The translations under genes were made by a program, and so were the position numbers. The notes under the pieces were generated by a model. The model made no database searches. It was not told the DNA's origin and saw nothing but the letters and a program-made list of their open reading frames with translations. Below are positions 1 to 5,701 of a stretch of 13,725 nt of DNA, one piece after another. Origin of the DNA: CAZNRY01 sp964575675 (GTDB lineage: Bacteria; Eisenbacteria; RBG-16-71-46; CAIMUX01; VGJL01); assembly GCA_964575675.1 (NCBI GenBank), contig CAZNRY010000112.1:1-13725 (forward strand). The letters are read 5' to 3'. Positions within the stretch are counted from its first letter, which is position 1, and each line of letters begins with the position of its first letter.

Positions 1-35
1 GGCTGCGTTCCACCGACTTGTCCCTCCATGGGGAA

Positions 36-62
36 TCCGCATCAAGACAGGGGTGATGCGGA
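36..62. repeat. Perfect inverted repeat, 9-bp arms
   Basis: TCCGCATCA at 36-44 and its exact reverse complement TGATGCGGA at 54-62 are separated by 9 bases. A third copy of TGATGCGGA lies at 200-208. No T-run follows on either strand, so an intrinsic terminator is not supported. A protein-binding site or an RNA hairpin are both possible. Confidence 0.6.
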
Positions 63-285
63 GGCCACCTCGCGCCCGGCAAAGGGCAAGGCCCCGCGCA
101 CATCCGAAGCAAGAAGCATGCGAACACACGTTCGGTGCTGTGGTGGAAAAGGGATGACTGAAGGGTCGTCGTAACAGATTGATAACACAATAGTTGACCT
201 GATGCGGATCAACGCGCACTCGGCAGGGCAATGACATCTTCACACGGCGTCGAGCGGTGGACGGGGACAGCGGCGAAATCGCGAC

Positions 286-468
286 ACCCCCGACGTGAGG
301 GACGCCGACTATTCGCTACGTCGACTGCTTCACCCCCGACATGAGAGACGCCGACTATTCGCTACGTCGCCTGCTTCACTCCCGACGCGAGGGCTGCCCA
401 CCAATCGCATGTCGCATACCTCACCCGCGATATGAGGGCCACCCACTCCTCGCGGCGCCGCATCCCTC
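286..468. repeat. 46-bp tandem repeat array, about four units
   Basis: Unit 1 (286-331) and unit 2 (332-377) are both 46 bp and differ at only three positions. Unit 3 (378-422) and a degenerate unit 4 (423 to about 468) keep the start, an ac(c/t)c-cgcga-gaggg type motif, but diverge in the second half. The repeat is contiguous and the period is not a multiple of three, so it is neither a CRISPR array nor a coding repeat. Unit 1 contains CGACGT and ACGTCG about 22 bases apart, which could pair. Confidence 0.75.
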
Positions 469-667
469 TGCCCAAAGGCCTCTGCTATTTGCCCACGCTG
501 ATGGGGCCGCACTATGCGTCGTTGCTCGGTATACCTTGTGCAACCGGTGTTGCGCATGCTGCCCACTGATGGATCAACTTGCCATAGCTCGGAGGACCAC
601 ACGCGAATCGCCGACCGTTGGCAGCCCGGCGCCGAGATGCGTCCTGCGGCTATTGCTTCTTCGCGGA

Positions 668-687
668 TATAGCACCCGTGCTATAAT
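668..687 (+). promoter_or_regulatory. Palindromic operator overlapping a -10 box of the HigBA-type module
   Basis: TATAGCAC-CC-GTGCTATA (668-685) is a perfect palindrome with 8-bp arms. Its right arm provides most of a consensus -10 hexamer, TATAAT at 682-687. No good -35 hexamer is visible 16-18 bases upstream. Antitoxins of the HigA/XRE class typically repress their own operon from such sites, so this is the likely operator of the module that follows. Transcription would be expected to start at about 693-695, next to the toxin ATG at 692, so the message would be nearly leaderless. Confidence 0.75.
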
Positions 688-691
688 GCCC

Positions 692-1067
692 ATGCACGTC
701 CTCTATTGCACGACTTCGGGATGTCGACAGCCTGTCGCCGATTTCATCGCAGGGCTGCCTGCGAAGACCCAAGCCGCCACCCTCACCGCGCTAGAGCGTG
801 TTGACGATTGCGGACTTGATGCTCCAGGGGTCAGCTTCCGGATGATTCGTGGCACAGTATGGGAGATCCGGATCCGCTCGGCGACGGCCATCCTCACCGC
901 GCTCGATCGTGTTGAGGATTGAGGGCTGGATGATCCGGAAGAGGCGACAAGCGGCCAGCACCGACGAGGAAATAATCTTGCTGCACGGCTACGAGAAGAG
1001 ATCCAAGAAGGCACCGCGGATCGAGATCGAGGCCGCTGAGCGGCGGATGAGGGAGATCCTAAGATGA
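692..1067 (+). pseudogene. Disrupted HigB/Gp49-like (DUF891) toxin gene
   Basis: The N-terminal part (692-922, starting MHVLYCTTSGC) has the look of the phage Gp49/HigB toxin family: the early helix with FIAGLPAKTQA and the strand GTVWEIRIRS. The frame then enters a second, about 80% identical copy of its own DNA (885-939 resembles 770-824) and stops at 920-922. The expected C-terminal half, with EEIILLHGYEKRSKKAP and AERRMREIL, appears in another frame and ends at 1065-1067. Toxin sequence is therefore present on both sides of a duplication plus frameshift. The C-terminal stop overlaps the antitoxin start as ATGA, the usual coupling of such pairs. A start at 686 (MPM) is also possible but lies inside the -10 box. 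A functional toxin is unlikely. Confidence 0.82.
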
Positions 1068-1561
1068 CGACGAAACCGAAACGGCGAACCGGCAGGACGG
1101 CGACAGAGCTCAGTCGGCGAGAATCGAAGACAGCGACGAAGCCGCAACGACGAGCCGGCAGGACGGCGACAAAACCGAAACGGCGAGCCGGCAGGACGGC
1201 GACAGAGCTCAGTCGGCGAAAAGTGAAGACACCGACGAAGCCAAAACGGCGAGCCGCCAAGAGGGCGGCGACTCTGCCGATGAGGAAGGTCCACGACCGT
1301 CTCCTGCGGAATGCCGAAGTCCGCTTCTACTACGACCACATGAGATTCCGCGACCAGATCGGCATCGCTCTTGCCGCAGCGCGTGGACACGCCGGGCTGA
1401 CGCAGACCCAGGTCGCCGAGAAGGCACACACCACTCAATCGGTGATCGCAAGGATGGAAGGGCGTCGGGGAGGCATACCCAGCCTACCCCTGCTGGATCG
1501 TATCGCTCGGGCCGGTGGCTTCCGGCTCACCGTCGCGCTCGAGCGGGTGCGGGCCGCGTGA
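1064..1561 (+). CDS. XRE-family antitoxin with repeated basic N-terminal extension (HigA-like)
   Basis: A 165-residue protein. Residues about 70-165 form a HigA-type antitoxin: a leader like those of HigA proteins (LPMRKVHDRLLRNAEV), then an XRE helix-turn-helix at about 100-131 (GLTQTQVAEKAHTTQSVIARME) and the closing IPSLPLLDRIARAGGF segment. It should bind DNA, probably the palindrome at 668-685, and bind the toxin. Residues 3-68 are unusual: six tandem 11-residue units of TKPKRRAGRTA or TELSRR type, very rich in Lys and Arg. The chosen ATG has GGGAG seven to eight bases upstream and overlaps the toxin fragment's stop (ATGA). An internal start at 1280 would remove the repeats, but its ribosome binding site is weaker. 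With the toxin broken, this antitoxin is probably solitary. Confidence 0.85.
   Translation: MTTKPKRRTGRTATELSRRESKTATKPQRRAGRTATKPKRRAGRTATELSRRKVKTPTKPKRRAAKRAATLPMRKVHDRLLRNAEVRFYYDHMRFRDQIGIALAAARGHAGLTQTQVAEKAHTTQSVIARMEGRRGGIPSLPLLDRIARAGGFRLTVALERVRAA
1070..1267 (+). repeat. 33-bp coding minisatellite, six units
   Basis: Six consecutive 33-bp units start at 1070, 1103, 1136, 1169, 1202 and 1235. They encode TKPKRRTGRTA, TELSRRESKTA, TKPQRRAGRTA, TKPKRRAGRTA, TELSRRKVKTP and TKPKRRAAKRA. There are two sub-types (TKP and TEL), arranged so that units 1-2 match units 4-5 as a 66-bp higher-order repeat. The frame is kept throughout. Confidence 0.9.
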
Positions 1562-1565
1562 TCGG
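1546..1565. repeat. 20-bp direct repeat, copy 1
   Basis: The 20 bases ggtgcgggccgcgtgatcgg cover the end of the antitoxin gene, including its TGA stop, and recur exactly at 2271-2290. The two copies bracket the first SnoaL-like unit. Confidence 0.7.
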
Positions 1566-1583
1566 ATTGGGATCTCGATCTTC

Positions 1584-1651
1584 GCGGACCGCTGCCGGGG
1601 CTTGGGACCGGGCTGCAGACGCGGGCCGTGTGAGTCTCGGCAGCCGTCCGC
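1584..1651. repeat. Long inverted repeat between convergent genes
   Basis: GCGGACCGCTGCCG (1584-1597) pairs with CGGCAGCCGTCCGC (1638-1651) at 13 of 14 positions across a 40-base loop. It lies between the 3' ends of the plus-strand antitoxin and the minus-strand SnoaL-like gene, where a bidirectional transcription stop would be expected. There is no T-run, so its role is inferred from position only. The equivalent place beside the second SnoaL-like copy lacks it. Confidence 0.55.
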
Positions 1652-1653
1652 CA

Positions 1654-2043
1654 CTACCTCACTGCGTCTCGAACCACCGCGGTATCGGTGTATTGGCGAT
1701 ACCTCACGACTTTCCCGTCCCGGAAATTCCACACATGCGCAAACGGAGCCGAGAAGCTCTTTCCGGTGATCTTGTACTTGCCGCCATACTGGCCGAGCGA
1801 TACAACGGTGTCGCCCTGGGCAACGAACTCGTGGGGAACAGCCGAAAAGCCATCCCACTCTGTTCCGAGCCTCATGAACACACCCTTGAGAACCGCGTCC
1901 GGACCCGAATAGGTACCCCCATACGGGAAGCCCTCGGCCTCGGTCCAACTCACGTCGGGCGCTAGCACCGCAAGAACCGCCGGCACGTCCCCTCGGGCGA
2001 AAGCATCGTATGCGCTACGAATCGTTTCGAGATTGTCAGCCAT
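1654..2043 (-). CDS. NTF2/SnoaL-like protein, copy 1
   Basis: A 129-residue protein with the sequence pattern of the nuclear transport factor 2/SnoaL-like ketosteroid-isomerase fold: an opening helix (LETIRSAYDAFARGD), VLAPDVSWTEAEGFPYGGTYSGPDAV, then the strand-rich half ending HVWNFRDGKVVRYRQYTDT. Members act as small isomerases, hydrolases or binding proteins; substrate and reaction cannot be told here. The ATG at 2043 is chosen because AGGAGG sits seven bases upstream; the frame extends ten codons further without such support. Compared with the copy at 4844-5233, residues 1-73 are identical and all eight differences fall in the C-terminal half. It is the last gene of the minus-strand block, 255 bp downstream of the TPR gene, with its own candidate promoter. 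Confidence 0.88.
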   Translation of the reverse strand: MADNLETIRSAYDAFARGDVPAVLAVLAPDVSWTEAEGFPYGGTYSGPDAVLKGVFMRLGTEWDGFSAVPHEFVAQGDTVVSLGQYGGKYKITGKSFSAPFAHVWNFRDGKVVRYRQYTDTAVVRDAVR

Positions 2044-2145
2044 GGATGTTCCTCCTCTGATGCCCCAATGCACCAGCGTGTCATCCGGGACAGTCGTTCA
2101 TTCTCTGATTGGCGAACACGGGATCCTCAGGCACGGGGAGAGCGG

Positions 2146-2151
2146 TGTCAA
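2146..2151 (-). promoter_or_regulatory. -35 hexamer upstream of SnoaL-like copy 1
   Basis: Reading the minus strand, a consensus TTGACA lies at 2151-2146, 103 bp before the start codon. Seventeen bases on, the -10 candidate is the weak GAGGAT. The TTGACA is retained in the second copy at 5341-5336, where the -10 candidate reads GAGCAT. The -10 is poor, so this may need an activator or be coincidental. Confidence 0.4.
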
Positions 2152-2270
2152 GGGTGGGAGTGGGACTGTTGCCGCGTCGAGGTTCGCACCATGCGATCGG
2201 GTTGCGATCCGGGTCATCGTTCATCGCCGCCGATGCTCGGGGCCTGGCGTCAGGTCCGGATCGGGCAGAA

Positions 2271-2290
2271 GGTGCGGGCCGCGTGATCGG
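2271..2290. repeat. 20-bp direct repeat, copy 2
   Basis: An exact copy of 1546-1565, ending 8 bp before the stop of the TPR gene. Read in the matching plus-strand frame it again ends in codons for VRAA and a stop, like the antitoxin tail, but the DNA just upstream does not resemble the antitoxin. Confidence 0.7.
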
Positions 2291-2298
2291 GATACGGG

Positions 2299-4368
2299 CT
2301 ATCGCCTCCGGCCGGCACGAGGCTTGCCCGGCGGCGGCGCTGGCTTGCCTCCTGGAGCAACGGGTTTCCCCGCCGAGGTGACTGACTTCCCCACCGACGC
2401 ACCAGGCTTGCTCCCCGCCGTAGTACCGGTCTTCCCCCGCGGCGCACCGGACTTCCCCGGCTTTTTCGCCCGCGCGCACGAGCGCAACCACTCGGCCGCT
2501 CCTGGCGTCGCTTGCCACACCGGGGCCAGATTGAGCGCGTACACAACCGCCTCCTCCCGGCTTCCCAGCCCGTACCTCGACGGCACATCCACGGGGAGCT
2601 CGTGTGCTCCGGTCAGGTACTTCCACATGTGAGGATTCGCCTTGACCGCGGCAGCCGCAAGCTTGGCCGATTCCGTGCAATCCCCGTTCGCGCGATACGC
2701 CAGCAGCGCACGCACGTACGGCCAGAGCGCCGAGACTTCGCCGGCGAAGTGGTCCAGCACCTCTCCGGCCTCGCCGTCGCGGCCGAGATCGAGGAGGAGC
2801 GGAACGATCTCGTCGCGCGCTCCCTGATGATCCTCGGAATCGAGGCGCAGGAGCTCATAGAGCTCGGCCACCGCGCCCTCGCGATCCTCCAGCTCAATCA
2901 ACGTATCCGCGAGCCCCATGCGCGCCCGCAGGTAAGGACGGCATCGAAGGTCGGCCCACTCGACCTTTTCACGCCGCTGCGGGTCGAAGGAGACAATGGC
3001 CCGCTCCCCCACCGCAACGCCCTGCGCGTAGAGCTCCCTCGCGCGCTCCGGCCGCCTGGCGCGTTCAGCCAGGATAACGTACGCATCGGCGCAATCCGGA
3101 CAGACCGCAAGGGCTTGGCGGGCGAGCTTGAGGCGCAACCTTCCCTGGGCGCCGAAAGCCTTGTACGCGAGCTCCTGCGCCCGATCGAGCGGGGCCGTGG
3201 CGGAGCTGGGAATCTCATCGATCGACTTGCCGCCGAACTTCTCGCCGATCGCCGCGTTTAGCTCCTCGATCGAGCCGAGATCCTGCGACATCGCGAAGCG
3301 GTGGATGCCCGCCATCATCGCCTCAAGAGCCCGGGGATCTGTGGCGAGGGGTTCACCCTGCCTGCGGGCGCGCGCGGGCGGCTTCAGCAGATCCGACAGG
3401 GACAGCTCCACGGCCGTCGAACCGATGAAGGTCGCCACCTCTTTCTTCCAGCGACCGGAGTCCATCTCATCCTCGGTCGTATCGGCAATCGCGCGCAGGA
3501 GCGCTTCCAGGTAGGACAGGGTCGCCGAATCGGGGCGTTGCACGCGATCGCGCGGGCCTAGACCGATGGGCAGAGGGTAGAGGTCATCGCCGGCGAGCGG
3601 GAGGTCGTGATCCTCCCAGAGATCGTGGTCCCGGATCGGCAGGTCATGGCCGGGGACGAAGGTTACGGACCAGTAGCCTTGAAGACGGATGACGGCACCG
3701 ATCGGCTCGCCGGCCATCATCGAGTCGTACTGCTCGCGCGACTCGAAGAAAGCGATCCCGAACTCCTCTCCACCCGAGCCCATGATCGTCGCCAAGGAGA
3801 GCCCCTTCTTGCCCAGGGGGGATTTGACCTGGATGGGATCGGAATCGTCGAGGCGCTCCCACGGCTCGGCGCGATGAAACTGGACGGCGGCTCCGGCAAA
3901 GGACCGCACCTGATCCACGGTGACCTTCTTGCCGTCGAGGAGCGAGGGGATGTCGTCACCCGAGAAGCCGGCGCTCATCATCTCGCCGATGAAGTGGTCG
4001 AACATGTCGAGCGGTTCGTGCACCTCAACCTCCATGTCGAGGCCGGCGAGGGCGGACCGGAGGAAGGCCGCGACATCCGCGTCGGCGACCAGGAGCGTTC
4101 CCGGACGATGCCCGCCCCACCTGCGATGCTCGGCGCCCTGAACGAGCGCATCGAGGAGGATGGCCGGATCCTTGCCCCGCTCCTCCGAGATGCAAGGCGG
4201 CATGGCGACGCCCGAGACGGCATTCACCCAGCACGCGGTCCAAGGGCGGTACGGTTTGCCGCCGGGCCCTTCCATGATCCAGGAAGGCATGCGGAACAGA
4301 CCGCCCTGCCAGACGTCGTCGGGTTGGAGGGGGCGGCGGGCGAGACGGGTGAGATCGGTCGGAGGCAT
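2299..4368 (-). CDS. TPR/ST7-like protein of unknown function
   Basis: A 689-residue protein with no signal peptide or membrane segment. Residues 1 to about 290 form an uncharacterised region (WTACWVNAVSG, an HRRWGGHRPGTLLVAD segment, and an acidic stretch at 245-265). Residues about 395-630 are helical repeats of the tetratricopeptide type, resembling the bacterial ST7-like group: RPYLRARMGLADTLIELEDR, an LRLDSEDHQGARDEIVPLLL unit, KANPHMWKYL, and GSREEAVVYAL before WQATPGAAEWL. The last 55 residues are a low-complexity basic tail with GKP/GKS repeats, possibly contacting nucleic acid. The ATG at 4368 is preceded by GGGAG five bases upstream. It lies 76 bp after the MNT gene on the same strand; a TATCAT-like -10 in that gap could give it its own promoter. 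A scaffold role is likely from the repeats, but no function is assigned. Confidence 0.85.
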   Translation of the reverse strand: MPPTDLTRLARRPLQPDDVWQGGLFRMPSWIMEGPGGKPYRPWTACWVNAVSGVAMPPCISEERGKDPAILLDALVQGAEHRRWGGHRPGTLLVADADVAAFLRSALAGLDMEVEVHEPLDMFDHFIGEMMSAGFSGDDIPSLLDGKKVTVDQVRSFAGAAVQFHRAEPWERLDDSDPIQVKSPLGKKGLSLATIMGSGGEEFGIAFFESREQYDSMMAGEPIGAVIRLQGYWSVTFVPGHDLPIRDHDLWEDHDLPLAGDDLYPLPIGLGPRDRVQRPDSATLSYLEALLRAIADTTEDEMDSGRWKKEVATFIGSTAVELSLSDLLKPPARARRQGEPLATDPRALEAMMAGIHRFAMSQDLGSIEELNAAIGEKFGGKSIDEIPSSATAPLDRAQELAYKAFGAQGRLRLKLARQALAVCPDCADAYVILAERARRPERARELYAQGVAVGERAIVSFDPQRREKVEWADLRCRPYLRARMGLADTLIELEDREGAVAELYELLRLDSEDHQGARDEIVPLLLDLGRDGEAGEVLDHFAGEVSALWPYVRALLAYRANGDCTESAKLAAAAVKANPHMWKYLTGAHELPVDVPSRYGLGSREEAVVYALNLAPVWQATPGAAEWLRSCARAKKPGKSGAPRGKTGTTAGSKPGASVGKSVTSAGKPVAPGGKPAPPPGKPRAGRRR

Positions 4369-4444
4369 CGTGACTCCCGTGGGGTGGTTGGGGTTGGGGG
4401 TTTGCTTCTTAGCGATGATACAGGAATTCTAGGCTCGATGAGTT

Positions 4445-4747
4445 TCAGGCCTGCCACACCACCACTGCCTCGCGGGCGACCTCGTTGCGGAAGTAGGGGC
4501 TCAGATCGTTCGGCGTTCGTAGGTCCACATGCCGCCGAGCAAGCAAAGCCGAAAGCTCCGCCTCAATGCCCGCGAGGCCCATTAACCCCGGGGCCTTCCC
4601 TGGTTCGAACTCAACGAGGAGGTCCACATCGCTGTCCGGTCGGTCGGTTCCTGCGAGGACGGAGCCGAACAGGGAGAGTCGGCGAATGTGGTGTCGGCGA
4701 CAAACCTCCGCGAGGATCTCTCGATCGAACACAAGTTTAGGTGCCAT
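4445..4747 (-). CDS. MNT-type nucleotidyltransferase (MntA-like), without HEPN partner
   Basis: A 100-residue minimal nucleotidyltransferase. The signature G28-S29-x10-D40-x-D42 is intact (FGSVLAGTDRPDSDVDLLVEF), followed by a likely third metal ligand in HVDLRT (D75). In the HEPN-MNT toxin-antitoxin family, the MNT protein silences a HEPN ribonuclease by adding AMP to it. No HEPN/DUF86 gene is adjacent: the next gene downstream is the TPR protein and upstream is the SnoaL-like copy 2. The ATG at 4747 is preferred over one 11 codons upstream because it matches where such proteins begin and has AGGGG about eight bases upstream. It may act on a distant partner or have another target. Confidence 0.86.
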   Translation of the reverse strand: MAPKLVFDREILAEVCRRHHIRRLSLFGSVLAGTDRPDSDVDLLVEFEPGKAPGLMGLAGIEAELSALLARRHVDLRTPNDLSPYFRNEVAREAVVVWQA

Positions 4748-4843
4748 TCGAGTATCCCCTGCATCGACCTGGGAGCACATCGCGATGAAACATCTATGTC
4801 GGCCCGACCGGCGCCTAACCTCGATACGCCGCCGCCGTCCTCC

Positions 4844-5233
4844 CTACTTCAATGCGTTTCGAACAAGAACGGTATCGGTGTACTGGCGATACCTCACGAC
4901 TTTCCCGTTCCGGGAATTCCACACATGCGCGAACGGAGCTGAGAAGCTCTTGCCGGTGATCTTGTACTTGCCGCCATACTGGCCGAGCGAGACAACGGTG
5001 TCGCCCTGGGCAATGAACTCGTGGGGAACAGCCGAGAAGCCATCCCACTCTGTTCCGAGCCTCATGAACACACCCTTGAGAACCGCGTCCGGACCCGAAT
5101 AGGTACCCCCATACGGGAAGCCCTCGGCCTCGGTCCAACTCACGTCGGGCGCTAGCACCGCAAGAACCGCCGGCACGTCCCCTCGGGCGAAAGCATCGTA
5201 TGCGCTACGAATCGTTTCGAGATTGTCAGCCAT
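4844..5233 (-). CDS. NTF2/SnoaL-like protein, copy 2
   Basis: A 129-residue paralogue of the protein at 1654-2043, 121 of 129 residues identical. The differences are V74I and seven in the last quarter, including WNFRDG changed to WNSRNG and the C-terminus TAVVRDAVR changed to TVLVRNALK. The start at 5233 has the same AGGAGG seven bases upstream. An open frame continues upstream to 5689, but that part overlaps the mazF remnant and resembles no family, so it is excluded. It is the first gene of the minus-strand set SnoaL-like, MNT, TPR, SnoaL-like, with 96 bp before the MNT gene. The fold is recognisable; the substrate is not. Confidence 0.88.
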   Translation of the reverse strand: MADNLETIRSAYDAFARGDVPAVLAVLAPDVSWTEAEGFPYGGTYSGPDAVLKGVFMRLGTEWDGFSAVPHEFIAQGDTVVSLGQYGGKYKITGKSFSAPFAHVWNSRNGKVVRYRQYTDTVLVRNALK

Positions 5234-5335
5234 GGATGTTCCTCCTCTGATGCCCCAAGGCACCAGTGTGTTGTCCGGGACAGTCGTTCGTTCTCTGATT
5301 GGCGAACACGGGATGCTCGGGCACGGGATGAGCGG

Positions 5336-5341
5336 TGTCAA
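5336..5341 (-). promoter_or_regulatory. -35 hexamer upstream of SnoaL-like copy 2
   Basis: On the minus strand TTGACA lies at 5341-5336, 103 bp before the start, at exactly the same place as in copy 1. The paired -10 candidate (GAGCAT after 17 bases) is weak. Confidence 0.4.
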
Positions 5342-5411
5342 GGGTGGGGTCGGGCTAAAATGGGCGCGGGCGCGAGGGCGACTCGATGAGGTGGACCGCG
5401 CCGGGATGTCG

Positions 5412-5675
5412 GGACTCAGGCGGCGCCGAGCGAGAGGACAAGCCGCAGTCCCGCGTCCAAGGCGGCGAGCTGTCGCGCGGGCAGCCGTTTGATCCGATCC
5501 GTGAGGACCGCCTGATCCAGCGTGATGAGTTGCGAGACGTTTACGACCGACTCCTTCGGCAAGCCGCTCTGGGATCGAGAGAGGTTGAAGTTCCCGGGCA
5601 CCTCGGCAAGCTTGAGATTGGACGTGATCACGGCCACGATGACCGTCTGAATCCTGCTGCGGTTGAACGCGTCCG
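5412..5675 (-). pseudogene. Truncated mazF-type toxin copy
   Basis: This 264-bp segment matches the 3' part of the intact mazF-like gene (6901-7164) at about 94% identity (17 differences by eye). It encodes the toxin from DAFNR to the C-terminal VLSLGAA, stop at 5418-5416. The first 37 residues are missing, including RGEVWW and the RRPVVVV strand with its catalytic Arg, and there is no adjacent antitoxin. Similarity ends abruptly at 5675, 26 bp from the TetR stop codon. A GTG at 5637 could start a 73-residue peptide, but it would lack half the toxin fold. Confidence 0.87.
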
Positions 5676-5701
5676 TTCGACGGGTCCACCGGCAGGCGGT
5701 A

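Larger units (their letters stand above)
1..667. other. Gene-poor leading region
   Basis: I see no supportable gene here. The open frames present have no family resemblance, no plausible ribosome binding site and run across a 46-bp tandem repeat whose period is not a multiple of three. The stretch holds an inverted repeat at 36-62 and the tandem repeats at 286-468, listed separately. From about 469 to 667 I see nothing beyond the upstream flank of the HigBA-type promoter. Confidence 0.6.
1643..2163 (-). repeat. About 520-bp direct repeat, copy 1 (SnoaL-like gene plus promoter)
   Basis: This segment matches 4834-5353 in the same orientation, offset 3190 bp with almost no gaps. Similarity starts just past the gene's 3' end and stops about 12 bp beyond the TTGACA upstream, so the unit is a gene with its control region. 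Positions 1847-2068 are completely identical to the other copy, while the flanking parts are about 90-92% identical by eye. Confidence 0.88.
4834..5353 (-). repeat. About 520-bp direct repeat, copy 2 (SnoaL-like gene plus promoter)
   Basis: Partner of 1643-2163, same orientation. The stretch 5037-5258 is identical to 1847-2068. The two copies enclose the MNT and TPR genes, so recombination between them would delete about 3.2 kb. Confidence 0.88.

Noticed and set aside
286..468. CRISPR array
   Set aside because: The whole 46-bp unit repeats with no unique spacers between conserved repeats.
341..691. Upstream extension of the plus-strand toxin frame
   Set aside because: It crosses the 46-bp non-coding repeats, the operator and the -10 box, and has no family resemblance before the MHVLYC start.
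1546..2290. Transposon with target-site duplication
   Set aside because: The 20-bp flanking repeats are suggestive, but no transposase gene or terminal inverted repeats lie between them, so no mobile element is called.
3607..4740. 377-codon plus-strand open frame
   Set aside because: It is antisense to the TPR and MNT genes, both recognisable on the minus strand; it crosses their boundary and has no domain.
5234..5689. N-terminal extension of the SnoaL-like copy 2 frame
   Set aside because: It overlaps the mazF remnant in another frame and the copy's promoter. Copy 1 lacks any such extension, and the AGGAGG site supports 5233.
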